Shown: in pieces, positions 7,349 through 16,797 of the stretch
How positions within the stretch are numbered: the stretch's first letter is position 1
Layout of the letters: each line of letters begins with the position of its first letter
IMG/VR virus record: IMGVR_UViG_3300033156_000272
Location: 1 to 64,000 of that record
From: a virus
Reading direction: 5' to 3' (one strand)
DNA: 64,000 nt
Notes under the pieces: model-generated
What the model saw: only the letters and a program-made list of their open reading frames with translations
Databases searched by the model: none
What the model was told of the DNA's origin: nothing
Made by a program: the position numbers and the translations under genes

Positions 7349-8569
7349 ATGGGAATATTTAATAGGAAGTCATTGAATGGAGCAGCCAAAGTTATGCTTG
7401 GCGATGGATTTGCCGTTGCACCACTGAGCATAGGATTAGCTTGCAGAGATACAAAACCAGTTGAGAAGTATACTGATTATTGGACCATATATCAGAAAAT
7501 ATCGATCGTGCAACAGTGTATCAACTATGTAGCCGGCTTTGCTATCAGGAAAGGGTATATTATAGTATCGGATAGCGAGAGTGCAAGAGACGAAATTTTA
7601 CAATTCAACTCTGACGTGAATATTGATGAATTCATACACACAAACATAATTAAGCGAGACGTATACGGAAGAGCTGCATGGCAAATTAAGAAAAGTAGGA
7701 CTTCCCCCTGGGAGCTTATAGAACTTCAGCACAGACTCATTAAGCCATTCGTGAATCAGGTTACCTTCGTTACAGAATATTACACATATCAATATGCAAA
7801 GGGCGGAAAGATACCCACTGACCAAGTGTTCTATTGGCCGAGGTACCCAAGACCCCAATATAAGGTTGGCATGAGTGCTATAGAGCCAGTTATAGGGGCC
7901 GTAAATACCAAAAGGAATCTTGAGCGCGATATCCTAGAAGCAAGTAAGAGAATGTGGGCTCCGATGGCAATATTCCAGGTGGACACAAGTGCATACCTCA
8001 CCGAAGAGGATAAGAAGAGTGCACTTACGAACTTTCAAAGTCAGTTACAACCAGGGAGGAGCATTGTAGTTAATCAGTCAATAGAGGGCAAGCCAATAGA
8101 CCTCCACGTTGATATGAATGGTCTCATTCGTGCGCTGGAAAAATCGGATGAAGAAATTTCTGGCAATTGGGGGATGCCCAAAGCACTACTATCTCGCGAA
8201 AAGACCCTTAATCGTGCAACTCTCGATACTTCTCTCAAGGCTCTATATGAGGGGCCTGTTGCTACTGTTCAGAAGCAAATAAAGAGAGAGATAGAAAAGC
8301 AACTATATATTCCTTACCTTAAACAACGGGGGTATAAAGATGTTAAAGTTGAACTCGTGTGGAATCCTGCTGCTACCGACGAGCCAGAATTCGTCAAGGC
8401 AATACTCAAAGGAATTGCAGATGGGGTCCTCACAAAAGAAGAAGGGTTCAATCTTCTTGGATGGATATACACACCACAAGAAGAAAGTGATCCAGAAGAA
8501 AACGATCCAGAAGAAAACGAACCAGAAGAAAACGAACCACCAAAAAATGAACCACCAAAAAGTGAGTAA
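7349..8569 (+). CDS. Portal protein
   Basis: 406 residues, directly after the large terminase. The start ATG has GAGGTG before it. The body resembles phage portals: an N-terminal wing (YWTIYQKISIVQQCINYVAG), a region with WELIELQHRLIKP, a stem segment (ALEKSDEEISGNWGMPKAL) and a helical C-terminus. The last 30 residues are an acidic proline tail made by 15-base tandem repeats (PEENDPEENEPEENEPPKNE, bases about 8488-8560). It forms the dodecameric ring at one capsid vertex. Confidence 0.85.
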   Translation: MGIFNRKSLNGAAKVMLGDGFAVAPLSIGLACRDTKPVEKYTDYWTIYQKISIVQQCINYVAGFAIRKGYIIVSDSESARDEILQFNSDVNIDEFIHTNIIKRDVYGRAAWQIKKSRTSPWELIELQHRLIKPFVNQVTFVTEYYTYQYAKGGKIPTDQVFYWPRYPRPQYKVGMSAIEPVIGAVNTKRNLERDILEASKRMWAPMAIFQVDTSAYLTEEDKKSALTNFQSQLQPGRSIVVNQSIEGKPIDLHVDMNGLIRALEKSDEEISGNWGMPKALLSREKTLNRATLDTSLKALYEGPVATVQKQIKREIEKQLYIPYLKQRGYKDVKVELVWNPAATDEPEFVKAILKGIADGVLTKEEGFNLLGWIYTPQEESDPEENDPEENEPEENEPPKNEPPKSE

Positions 8570-8602
8570 CAATACAAGTAATACAATCAATAGGTGATAT
8601 GA

Positions 8603-9004
8603 ATGGGAGTGAATAATCAAGATGCTACTGCAACAGCAACTATGACGCTAGATGCTGGTGGCAACGGACTTGTTGCCGTATACACGGGGGCGAAGATAGT
8701 AAATCTTCGTTCTATTAAGGTGTCTTCATCGGACCTAGCGGCCGGAGATATTGTACAGATATACATTATGGAGAAGGAAGTTACCGCCCCGTTGGCAAAC
8801 CCAGAGGACTTTGCCGCTTATTTCAAGGACGAAGTATCCGACTACGCTGGATTCTTTTGCCTTGTGAAAAAGGAATTGGGCATAGACTTTGAGGATATGG
8901 ATGATAATCGCCACGTATATGTTTACATAGAAACTGGTGGCGGAATGCTGAATGACGAGGTTGACATAAAACTCTACCTCAATGCAAGCGGATCAGGGGG
9001 ATGA
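8603..9004 (+). CDS. Small virion-associated protein
   Basis: 133 residues, beta-rich (ATATMTLDAGGNGLVAVYTG, IVQIYIMEKEVTAP), with ribosome site GGTGATATGA. It opens a block of surface-type proteins between portal and protease. No family recognised. It may be a decoration or fibre-base protein; that is inferred from position and composition. Confidence 0.55.
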   Translation: MGVNNQDATATATMTLDAGGNGLVAVYTGAKIVNLRSIKVSSSDLAAGDIVQIYIMEKEVTAPLANPEDFAAYFKDEVSDYAGFFCLVKKELGIDFEDMDDNRHVYVYIETGGGMLNDEVDIKLYLNASGSGG

Positions 9005-9040
9005 GACAAATGAATAAACTACGTATAGGAGGAATTTATC

Positions 9041-9385
9041 ATGACGCTTGAATCACCAAAGAATACAGAAAACGTAACCATTTCCGGGAGTATAACTGTA
9101 GGGGATGTAACAGAAACAGAGATAACTTCTACATCATTTAGAGTAAACATAAACGCTACCACAGCTCCCCTAAAAGCCACCACTGAACTCTGCAAGAAGG
9201 TAATGATCCAGTCTGACAAAAACAATGCTGAAGTAAAGATTGGAGACAGTACCGGCCAGTTCATAACGATGGATGCAAAAGATATTATCACCATCGATAG
9301 CAATATGGACGAAAAAATCGACCTTAATAAAATAGAAGTAACAACCACCGCAGATAATTATATGAATGTGACATACTGGGTGTGA
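9041..9385 (+). CDS. Small beta-rich virion protein
   Basis: 114 residues with strong AGGAGG before the ATG. The middle (ATTELCKKVMIQSDKNNAEV, IGDSTGQFITMDAKDIITID) resembles short phage structural proteins that form a beta-sandwich collar, but I cannot name the family. It lies between the 8603 gene and the large fibre gene, with gaps of under 40 bases, so they are probably co-transcribed. Confidence 0.55.
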   Translation: MTLESPKNTENVTISGSITVGDVTETEITSTSFRVNINATTAPLKATTELCKKVMIQSDKNNAEVKIGDSTGQFITMDAKDIITIDSNMDEKIDLNKIEVTTTADNYMNVTYWV

Positions 9386-9390
9386 TATAG

Positions 9391-11370
9391 ATGGCTCTGC
9401 GATTCACCCGACACAGAATAGACTATAACGACTCAGTTACTACATTCAATATTTCTCAGGATAATGGGAGCGACACTACTGGCGATGGATCCTCGGGGAA
9501 TCCGTTCGCTACAATTCAGAAAGCAGTAGATATTATCGAGGCCGGATCTGGAGGAGGATATATCATCATTGACCAGTCTGTAATCCATCAAGATGTTAAA
9601 GTTGGTGAGAATAACCCAAATACAAAAATAAGCATCAATGCATATCATACTGCGATTACTGCTGATGCGCATATAGACAATCTAACCATGTTTGAAAACG
9701 TTTACATACAATTAAATAACATGACTGTTTATCAGCTAATTGAAGATCCCAGTGTAACTACAAGATGTATTATAGTAATGGAAGAAGGATTGATCAGTGA
9801 AAGTCTACCAACTACGCATACAAACTACTTTCTCTATGAGACCAAATTTAACTGGAACACCTTCATGGACCAACTAGACCAAGCCATCACAAATGGAAAT
9901 GAGGTTGTTGGTATTGCCGTGTCTAATATATCGGGTGGCCGGCAGGGAGAATCATACTTTTTCACCAACAATAATTTTCTTGACATGAGAGGAGTACAGA
10001 TTAAGAACGGGGCTGCACCGACAGATAATCTGGATTACACAACGATGAAGTATGTTGATGATGAGATTGCTGTTTTGGCCGGTGCACTGATTTTACAAAG
10101 CGGGTGGGATGCAAATACGAATACACCCGACTTGACACTTCCGGGTCCTAAAATCGTTGGTCATTATTATATTGTAACCACTGAAGGCGCTACCGATCTT
10201 GATGGTATCACTGATTGGAAGGTTGGTGATTGGGCCATTTATACAGTATCCGGTTGGATTAAAGCGGATCATACGGATCAGGTATCATCGGTTTTTGCCA
10301 GAAAAGGTGCGGTAGTAGCCGCAGCTAGTGATTATGATGCTAGTCAAGTAGATAACGATAGTGGTGTGGCTGGTGCATTTGTTTCCGATGCACTTGACAC
10401 GCTCGCAGCCATGAATATATATAATCCGAAGTTCTGGTGGGTTTCACCTGATAGCGGCAGTGCTATAGAGGATGGAACGGAGCAAAACCCCTACAAGACT
10501 ATCCAGGCTGCAATCGATATGGCAGCAACTAAAGGTGTTATCATGCTCGACCAGACCGTAGATAACTCAGAGAATATAACTGTAAACAAACCATTATTTA
10601 TATTCGGGCACTCTGCACCAATTGGCGAAATCTGGAATATTGGTACGCTGACCTTAAGCGGGTTCGGTGCCAATGCTTACTTGAATAATGTGGCCGTGAA
10701 AAAGTTCGCAGAGAGCAGTGCTACGGTATGTAATGTATATATGGAACAGGGGAGGATTTACGAGCAGCCTCTTGCTCCATTGCCCAATGTCAAACTTAAG
10801 TTGTACGGAACCACTGTAGAAACTAGCTTTGACGATACTGACTATAGTGCTGTGTATGGCTGGTCAATGACCACAAATGGGGAAATAACTTGGTACAATG
10901 GATTCTCTATGAACGATACAAGAATCACCGATGTTCTCGATCCGATAACCCCGCAAGGCGTAGCCACCAAGAACTACGTGGATATTGAGGTATCTTCCAC
11001 GCAAATCATTCAAGATAGCGATGCAACAGAGTTCACGACCATGTCTTCTACATTCACCCAGGCCAAACGATTTACCAAGACTACATTGGCCAAAACATAC
11101 CTTGTGAAAATGGGTTGCGAAATATATCAATCTGGCAAGAACAAGGGCGTAACTCTTCGGGCAGAAATTGATGATACCATCCATGTATTTCAGGATTGGA
11201 AGCACATCGGAGAAAACGAGTTCATAAATGAGACAGCAATGGCGTATGGAGAAATCGTTGTCACGTTGACTGCGGCAGCCCACAACTTTGATTTTGACTT
11301 GCGACGGGAGAAGGGTGGCACAGCAAAAGCCAAGAATTTCAGACTGATTATTACCGAGGTGATAGAATGA
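9391..11370 (+). CDS. Tail-fibre or spike-like protein with two beta-helix modules
   Basis: 659 residues. Two segments have the start of a right-handed beta-helix of the pectate-lyase type: DGSSGNPFATIQKAVDIIEA near residue 30 and DGTEQNPYKTIQAAIDMAAT near 365. Between them lies a phage-fibre-like insert (FARKGAVVAAASDYDASQVD). The C-terminal 110 residues look like a trimerising beta-sandwich. In other viruses such proteins bind or cut surface polysaccharide. No catalytic residues can be claimed here. It overlaps the next gene by four bases. Confidence 0.65.
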   Translation: MALRFTRHRIDYNDSVTTFNISQDNGSDTTGDGSSGNPFATIQKAVDIIEAGSGGGYIIIDQSVIHQDVKVGENNPNTKISINAYHTAITADAHIDNLTMFENVYIQLNNMTVYQLIEDPSVTTRCIIVMEEGLISESLPTTHTNYFLYETKFNWNTFMDQLDQAITNGNEVVGIAVSNISGGRQGESYFFTNNNFLDMRGVQIKNGAAPTDNLDYTTMKYVDDEIAVLAGALILQSGWDANTNTPDLTLPGPKIVGHYYIVTTEGATDLDGITDWKVGDWAIYTVSGWIKADHTDQVSSVFARKGAVVAAASDYDASQVDNDSGVAGAFVSDALDTLAAMNIYNPKFWWVSPDSGSAIEDGTEQNPYKTIQAAIDMAATKGVIMLDQTVDNSENITVNKPLFIFGHSAPIGEIWNIGTLTLSGFGANAYLNNVAVKKFAESSATVCNVYMEQGRIYEQPLAPLPNVKLKLYGTTVETSFDDTDYSAVYGWSMTTNGEITWYNGFSMNDTRITDVLDPITPQGVATKNYVDIEVSSTQIIQDSDATEFTTMSSTFTQAKRFTKTTLAKTYLVKMGCEIYQSGKNKGVTLRAEIDDTIHVFQDWKHIGENEFINETAMAYGEIVVTLTAAAHNFDFDLRREKGGTAKAKNFRLIITEVIE

Positions 11371-12773
11371 GCTGGACAATACAATACACAATAGACCCCG
11401 TGGACACTGATAGTTTGTGGGATGAAATAGAAGCCGAAACGGCAATCACCAAGGCGCTTGAGGACATTCGTGTTTACGGGACCGGGGCAAACAATACTAC
11501 AGTTCAGTTCGACCTCGAATTATTGGGGGCTGAAATAACCGCTTTGGATGCTGTGGTTTTAGCGCATGCGGGTACTCCGCCGACAGTGTATGACCTATTG
11601 TGCTTAACGTGTTTTGAACACATTCATGACACCGGATTGATTGCTCCAAGAGATTGTCCGTTTTGTGGTTGTTTAGATTGTCTTGTAGAGTTTAGCGCAC
11701 TGGCTAAGAAGTCTAATATCGTTTATGTTGACGCTTACAGAACCGATGCGTATTTACCAGATGGAACTGAATTAAGACCGTACAAAACCTATTACGATGC
11801 AGTGGTAACCATAACCGATAACTCGCCCACTAATAGATACGTGATTAAGATACTCGGCAAAACAACAGAACCAGACCTTGACCTTCCAATCAAGAGTTGC
11901 GTGTTCATTGAAGGTTATGAAATGCAGGCATCGGTGATAAAGGTCCAGCCTCTTAGAAGTCTTATATGGGATGCCAGAGATGGTGAAGGACAGGACAATG
12001 GATACACTGCGGCCAAAGATGTGACGATCAGCAGGACAGACTACTCAACCACAGACCTAATAAAAATCCTTAGAACTACGATAACCCCCGCTGATAACTG
12101 GTGCATATTTGAGATAATAAATAGTAGTATTAGGGGGGACGTGGTATTCCACGGCAAGGGAATGAGCAGAGATTACTTCCAGGTGTACAATTCTGTATTT
12201 CTGGCAGGGACTCTCGACATCAAGAATTGTTACACGTTATATCATGGTGTGTCATCCTGGGGCAATTCAAAGTGTGTAGCAGACAATCCAACCTATGACT
12301 ACTATGGATATGGATGCTACTATTTCTCAGAATCAAGCCAGTTCTACGGAACAACGCACATCGAAACTATTGGAGCGGGAGACGGATTATATGCAATGCT
12401 TGTTGGCTCGTGTATTCAAGGTGCGACCACTATTGACAAAGTAGCAAACTCAAGTTTATATCTCGAATACGACAGCGTATCACGTCCCCAAGCTCTTACA
12501 GAGACAGGCAATCCAACGCACATTCCTCTGACAAAAGCAATTACCATAGATAATGATTCAAATGTTTCCGGGGGTACTGTCAAAGACGCACTCAACACTC
12601 TATTGGATGGGGTGGTTCAATCGGATGTAATATTAGCAGGAGAGACACCCGTTGATGACGATGTAAGTGGATGGGCAGATAAAGATAAAGGGCATGGCAT
12701 AGGAACGACATCAAGAGAGTTCTACATGGTCAAGCGTGGAACAACAGTAAAATGGATGGAGATGACTGTATGA
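11367..12773 (+). CDS. Fibre-like protein with cysteine-rich knuckle and beta-helix part
   Basis: 468 residues. Near residues 70-110 there are cysteine pairs (LCLTCFEHIH, DCPFCGCLDCLVE) that probably bind zinc. From about 120 a beta-helix-type segment begins (DGTELRPYKTYYDAVVTI). The C-terminal 45 residues (LAGETPVDDDVSGWADKDKG onward) match the C-terminus of the protein at 12926, so the two share a terminal module. It is probably part of the surface or fibre apparatus. Confidence 0.6.
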   Translation: MSWTIQYTIDPVDTDSLWDEIEAETAITKALEDIRVYGTGANNTTVQFDLELLGAEITALDAVVLAHAGTPPTVYDLLCLTCFEHIHDTGLIAPRDCPFCGCLDCLVEFSALAKKSNIVYVDAYRTDAYLPDGTELRPYKTYYDAVVTITDNSPTNRYVIKILGKTTEPDLDLPIKSCVFIEGYEMQASVIKVQPLRSLIWDARDGEGQDNGYTAAKDVTISRTDYSTTDLIKILRTTITPADNWCIFEIINSSIRGDVVFHGKGMSRDYFQVYNSVFLAGTLDIKNCYTLYHGVSSWGNSKCVADNPTYDYYGYGCYYFSESSQFYGTTHIETIGAGDGLYAMLVGSCIQGATTIDKVANSSLYLEYDSVSRPQALTETGNPTHIPLTKAITIDNDSNVSGGTVKDALNTLLDGVVQSDVILAGETPVDDDVSGWADKDKGHGIGTTSREFYMVKRGTTVKWMEMTV

Positions 12774-12901
12774 TGAAAGAATGGGAATGCACGACTTATG
12801 GACACAAGACACTATCAGCGGACAAGATAGCTTGCCCGGAATGTGGAGGCGAAATGAACGAAATCGCTGTACGGATGGGTGGTATTCCTCGTGCACAATG
12901 A
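12773..12901 (+). CDS. Very small zinc-ribbon protein
   Basis: 42 residues; the ATG overlaps the previous stop (TGATG). It contains ECTTYGHKTL and ACPECGGEM, i.e. one Cys, one His and a CxxC pair. It lies within the fibre block and is in line with the neighbouring genes. Function unknown. It may be a structural zinc knuckle or a regulator. Confidence 0.5.
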   Translation: MKEWECTTYGHKTLSADKIACPECGGEMNEIAVRMGGIPRAQ

Positions 12902-12925
12902 TGTAAAATAAAGGAAGTGAAATAA

Positions 12926-14227
12926 ATGGGACACACAGACAAGCACGCCGCCAAACACGGCGTATCGGAAGAGGACGACTTACACGGCGTAATAGACCAT
13001 GGGAGCATCCAAGGATTGGGCGACGATGACCACTCGCAGTATCTGCTAGCAGATGGAACGAGAGCGTTATCCGGGGAGATAAGTGCAGGGTCGAACAAGA
13101 TTACCAGTCTTGGCGATGGAACTGCGGCTTCACAGGATGCCAGTACAGTCAAGCAGATGGAAGATTATGTGTCTGCAATAGTACAGGCAATGGTTAGCAA
13201 GGATAACGTCATAGCGGCCACGACTGGTGCGTTACCAGCCAATACCAGAACTGGTGATGTATTGACAGCTTCGGCCAATGGCGCATTTCCAACTATAGAC
13301 GGTATCGCTGCGGCTCTTAACCAAGAATATCTGGTCAAGGACGAGGGCGGTGTAGCGTCACACATCAATGATGGTATTTACACGCTTACAACTTTGGGAG
13401 ATGCAGGGACGCCATGGGCACTGACCAGGAGAGCGGACCTTGATGCCGGAGACAGCGCAGCAGGCGCGTTCCTTGCAGTCGAGCAGGGTACGGTTAATGG
13501 TGATGCAACATTCCGGTGTATCAACAACGCTGGTACTGATGTTGTGAACACCGACGTTCTTGAGTTTAAATATTGGGGCGCAACTATAGATCATGGAAAC
13601 CTGTTAGGTCTAGCAGACGATGATCACTCGCAGTATCACAATGACACAAGAGGCGATGCTAGATATTTCCAGCAATCGGAGCACATAAACTCTTCAGCAG
13701 GGGCCGGAGATGCCGGAAAGCCTGTCAAATTAGATGCTGATGGACAAATAGATGCTACCATGGTAAACGATGCTGATATAGACCATGGAACAATCGGTGG
13801 ACTAGCGGACGATGACCATACACAGTATCACAACGATGCTCGTGGAGATGATAGGTATTACACCGAGACTGAACTTGATGGTGGTCAACTGGACAACCGA
13901 TATTTCACCGAAACGGAGCATTTGAATGTATCCGCCGGTGCTGGTGATGCAGGAAAGCCAATCAAGCTGGATGCCGCCGGACACGTAGACTCTACGATGG
14001 TGAATGACGCCGATATAAGCCACGATAACATAGCTAATCAGAGGACATCGGGGGCTTTCAATCTCCACCTGAAAGCGGATGTTACACTTGCAGGAACAGC
14101 ACCAGTACAAACAGACTTCACAGGATGGGCTGTCGGAGAGACTGGTATGGGTATTGGCACAGACAGTACGGTTTGGCTAGTGAGAAAGACAGGCGCAACT
14201 GCAATTGTTTGCGTACAGCTAACATAA
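12926..14227 (+). CDS. Tail fibre with repeated DHGxLxGLxDDDHxQY motif
   Basis: 433 residues. A histidine and aspartate-rich motif recurs at least three times: IDHGSIQGLGDDDHSQY near residue 30, IDHGNLLGLADDDHSQY near 220 and IDHGTIGGLADDDHTQY near 285. SAGAGDAGKPVKLDADGQID and its twin form another repeat. This motif is common in phage fibre proteins, where histidines can hold metal ions along a trimeric shaft. The C-terminal module (LAGTAPVQTDFTGWAVGETG) matches that of the 11367 protein. Confidence 0.75.
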   Translation: MGHTDKHAAKHGVSEEDDLHGVIDHGSIQGLGDDDHSQYLLADGTRALSGEISAGSNKITSLGDGTAASQDASTVKQMEDYVSAIVQAMVSKDNVIAATTGALPANTRTGDVLTASANGAFPTIDGIAAALNQEYLVKDEGGVASHINDGIYTLTTLGDAGTPWALTRRADLDAGDSAAGAFLAVEQGTVNGDATFRCINNAGTDVVNTDVLEFKYWGATIDHGNLLGLADDDHSQYHNDTRGDARYFQQSEHINSSAGAGDAGKPVKLDADGQIDATMVNDADIDHGTIGGLADDDHTQYHNDARGDDRYYTETELDGGQLDNRYFTETEHLNVSAGAGDAGKPIKLDAAGHVDSTMVNDADISHDNIANQRTSGAFNLHLKADVTLAGTAPVQTDFTGWAVGETGMGIGTDSTVWLVRKTGATAIVCVQLT

Positions 14228-14239
14228 TGAGGTAATAGA

Positions 14240-14434
14240 ATGAGCTTACACATGAAAAGATTGATAGGTAAAAGAGAAGAGCCCTCAATAAATAAAACCG
14301 TGAGCCTGAAGGGGATGAAACGGTCTGAGCTCGATGAAATTGCTCTCAAGCTCGGGCTTGACCCCCAAATTTTCTCCACGAAGGCTGAAATATCAGAGGC
14401 CATAGAAGGAATATGGAGACATCATAAAAAATAA
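14240..14434 (+). CDS. HeH/LEM-like small protein
   Basis: 64 residues. The second half (LKGMKRSELDEIALKLGLDP, then FSTKAEISEAIEGIW) has the helix-extended loop-helix pattern of HeH/LEM-like or Rho-N domains, often found at the ends of small phage head or tail proteins. GAGGTAATAGA is the ribosome site. The call rests on the pattern only. Confidence 0.5.
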   Translation: MSLHMKRLIGKREEPSINKTVSLKGMKRSELDEIALKLGLDPQIFSTKAEISEAIEGIWRHHKK

Positions 14435-14451
14435 TCAGGAGGAATTAAAGA

Positions 14452-14847
14452 ATGGCAATTCATACCCAAAATCACGTACATCCATGGGCACTCTTAGTAT
14501 ATAGGACGGCTGGTGTGATATTTCCCAACAACGCTGTTGGCTTTTGTCACATCGGTGGTGCGGGTGCCGTTACAGCCACCGAATCGTATGCTCAGCTGCG
14601 TATGCCGAAAGGAAGAGTGAAAGCCATACAGGGCTATTGTACAGGCGGGTCCGGAACTTTTATGGTTCATAAAAATGGAGTAGACACTGGTGTTACTGGA
14701 TTGGTCGATGCCGTAGGACAATTTTATCTGACCGGAACTGGACCAACGGACTTTGCAGATGGTGATCTACTTTCTGTCGAATATGATGCTGGAGTGAACT
14801 GGACAGTATATGGCGTCCAAGTAATATTTGAAACCGAGGTGACTTAA
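14452..14847 (+). CDS. Small beta-rich virion surface protein
   Basis: 131 residues with AGGAGG nine bases before the ATG. The sequence is strand-rich with many Gly and Thr (GHIGG-like turns, KGRVKAIQGYCTGGSGTFMV, GQFYLTGTGPTDFADGDLLS), like trimeric phage head or tail knobs. No family recognised. The following gene starts at its stop codon. Confidence 0.55.
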   Translation: MAIHTQNHVHPWALLVYRTAGVIFPNNAVGFCHIGGAGAVTATESYAQLRMPKGRVKAIQGYCTGGSGTFMVHKNGVDTGVTGLVDAVGQFYLTGTGPTDFADGDLLSVEYDAGVNWTVYGVQVIFETEVT

Positions 14848-14955
14848 ATGTGGATGTGTGTATGTAATATGTGCGGTCAGATGTGGATTGCTACGACAGA
14901 ACCCACGATATGCCCGACATGTGAAAGGACGAACTTTGAGGCTAGAGAAGAGTAG
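14848..14955 (+). CDS. Very small zinc-ribbon protein
   Basis: 35 residues: CVCNMCGQMW and ICPTCER give two CxxC pairs 16 residues apart. GAGGTGACTTAA stands before the ATG, which touches the previous stop. It is the second mini zinc ribbon in the fibre block. Function unknown. Confidence 0.55.
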   Translation: MWMCVCNMCGQMWIATTEPTICPTCERTNFEAREE

Positions 14956-14993
14956 GAGAATGGTATTAAATTTATTTAACCATTGGTGAAATT

Positions 14994-16427
14994 ATGCAAA
15001 TAATACTAGACAACTCCGCCGACTGGTACACAGTCAACTGGGAAGATCCCATTCTCAATAACTATCATATGTTCGCGAGAAAAGGCGATGAACACTGGGA
15101 AGGGCCCCAAACCTCCCTTAATAGAGTTCTCCAGCAGATAGGGATTCGCCGCATCTTCGAAGATGAATTTGACTTGAATGCAACTCCTGCAGAGACAGCA
15201 CTATGGGCCCATACTTCTTCAGGGGCTGGCCAGTGGAAAATTGTCTCAAACTTCCTAGATACTACTACCATAACACTCGCACCAACAGACTATTGCCAAG
15301 TTCTATCAAAAGCAGTCACCTGCGGGCAGGACTCCGATGTAGAAGTATATCTCACATTAATGCAGATTGATGCTACAGGCGGTCTCACACAGATAATAGA
15401 ACTAGTAAACTCCGGAGGCACTAAGTGGATACGGCTTACAATTACAAGAACTGGGTCTGCAATATACAACTTCACCCTGACAACTAGCGACGATGGAGGA
15501 AGCATTGCGTGGACACATAATAGTGTTGCTGACTTTAATTTCATACGCACAGCCGCACAGATCGAAATCAAGCACCGGGGAGTATCAAAAGGAACTCTTG
15601 TAGCCGCTAATGACGACATGTACTTAAAACTAAAATACATAAACAACGGCGCCAGTTCCCTGACCGCACGATCCAAATTCACATATGTAAGAATACCAAC
15701 TTCCGATGTTACTCCGCTGTATCCAGCACCGTCTCCAATAATGTACAAAGTATTTGACAAAGACTTATACCTCCCTGAAGGATATGTTCTGCGCACAATC
15801 TCTGCAAATAACTACTGGCCTGGCGCCGTCCCTGACAAATGGAAGATCAAGATATACCAAAACAGTAAGTTAATAGTTGATAACTCTTACGGCGGTATCG
15901 GTTTCTCAGGCGGGTATGATGCAGTATCCCCCGGAACATTCACCCTAGAAATATGGTATACAAACGCCACCTCTACTCATCGAAACTTCAACTGGATATC
16001 TCTTTCCCTCTTTATGGACGAAGAATACATCCCGGAAGTAGTAGAAGTCAGAAAACTTCAATCAGAGAACCAGTTCGGCTCAATTCGCGACCTTGAAGTG
16101 GACTCCAATGGAGATATCGCCCTCACAACAAACGACGTTAACTTCACAATCAATTGGCCTTCACAGTCTCTAACGTGGCTCCTCAAGACAGCGAAGACAG
16201 AGTATCCGTTTCATCCAGATCAAGGGGTGAATTGGCCTATTGTTATGAGCATACCAACTCAGCGCACAGTTACAGGTGCCCTCACAGAAATGCTCAGAGC
16301 AATCAGCTACATTTCATCATACACCATAAATACAATAACAGTGGGGGATACATCCATAAGTATTAAAATCACGGTTACACTCGCTGAAGGTTCTGTTGAT
16401 GAACTAATACTGGAGATACCCATATGA
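14994..16427 (+). CDS. Virion protein with lectin-like body and gp25-like C-terminus
   Basis: 477 residues; GGTGAAATT precedes the ATG. Residues about 50-360 look like a jelly-roll or concanavalin-type body (FEDEFDLNAT, QWKIVSNFLDTTTI, EIKHRGVSKG). The last 110 residues (DIALTTNDVNFTINWPSQSL, TEYPFHPDQGVNWPIVMS, then TGALTEMLRAISYI) resemble T4 gp25/lysozyme-like baseplate wedge domains, which also start with a short strand and have a RLxT-GExxxxPxxG type core. No other gp25 candidate is present in the baseplate cluster. The gp25 reading is tentative. Confidence 0.5.
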   Translation: MQIILDNSADWYTVNWEDPILNNYHMFARKGDEHWEGPQTSLNRVLQQIGIRRIFEDEFDLNATPAETALWAHTSSGAGQWKIVSNFLDTTTITLAPTDYCQVLSKAVTCGQDSDVEVYLTLMQIDATGGLTQIIELVNSGGTKWIRLTITRTGSAIYNFTLTTSDDGGSIAWTHNSVADFNFIRTAAQIEIKHRGVSKGTLVAANDDMYLKLKYINNGASSLTARSKFTYVRIPTSDVTPLYPAPSPIMYKVFDKDLYLPEGYVLRTISANNYWPGAVPDKWKIKIYQNSKLIVDNSYGGIGFSGGYDAVSPGTFTLEIWYTNATSTHRNFNWISLSLFMDEEYIPEVVEVRKLQSENQFGSIRDLEVDSNGDIALTTNDVNFTINWPSQSLTWLLKTAKTEYPFHPDQGVNWPIVMSIPTQRTVTGALTEMLRAISYISSYTINTITVGDTSISIKITVTLAEGSVDELILEIPI

Positions 16428-16792
16428 GCGATCTATTAACTATGTTGAGCGCGAGTGCTGGAGGTGGCGGAACGGCAGGATGCATACTAATAATATACTT
16501 AAAATCCCTACAACGCCGTCTAGAAACAGCAGAATTAGATATTAAGTCGTGTAAGGATACCCTGAATAACAAGGTTAACTCTACACATACTAGAATCACC
16601 AAGGTTGAAAAAGAAATAGATACACGAATTGACATTCTCAAAGACCACATCGATGATGAATTCGTCAAACAGACCAAAATCACAAATAAAATAAACGCCA
16701 GACTTGGTCGTATGATTGGCTTCCTCATATATAAAGACAAGGATGCAGAAAAGGCGGCCCTAATACTAAAGAACGGCTATCTGGAGGAGTGA
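16424..16792 (+). CDS. Membrane-anchored coiled-coil protein
   Basis: 122 residues. One N-terminal membrane segment (GGGGTAGCILIIYLKSLQ) is followed by a long coiled coil (RLETAELDIKSCKDTLNNKV and onward to DHIDDEF). The layout resembles phage XhlA-type or lysis accessory proteins. It overlaps the preceding gene by four bases. Its role in lysis or in virion attachment is inferred. Confidence 0.5.
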   Translation: MSDLLTMLSASAGGGGTAGCILIIYLKSLQRRLETAELDIKSCKDTLNNKVNSTHTRITKVEKEIDTRIDILKDHIDDEFVKQTKITNKINARLGRMIGFLIYKDKDAEKAALILKNGYLEE

Positions 16793-16797
16793 GAAAG

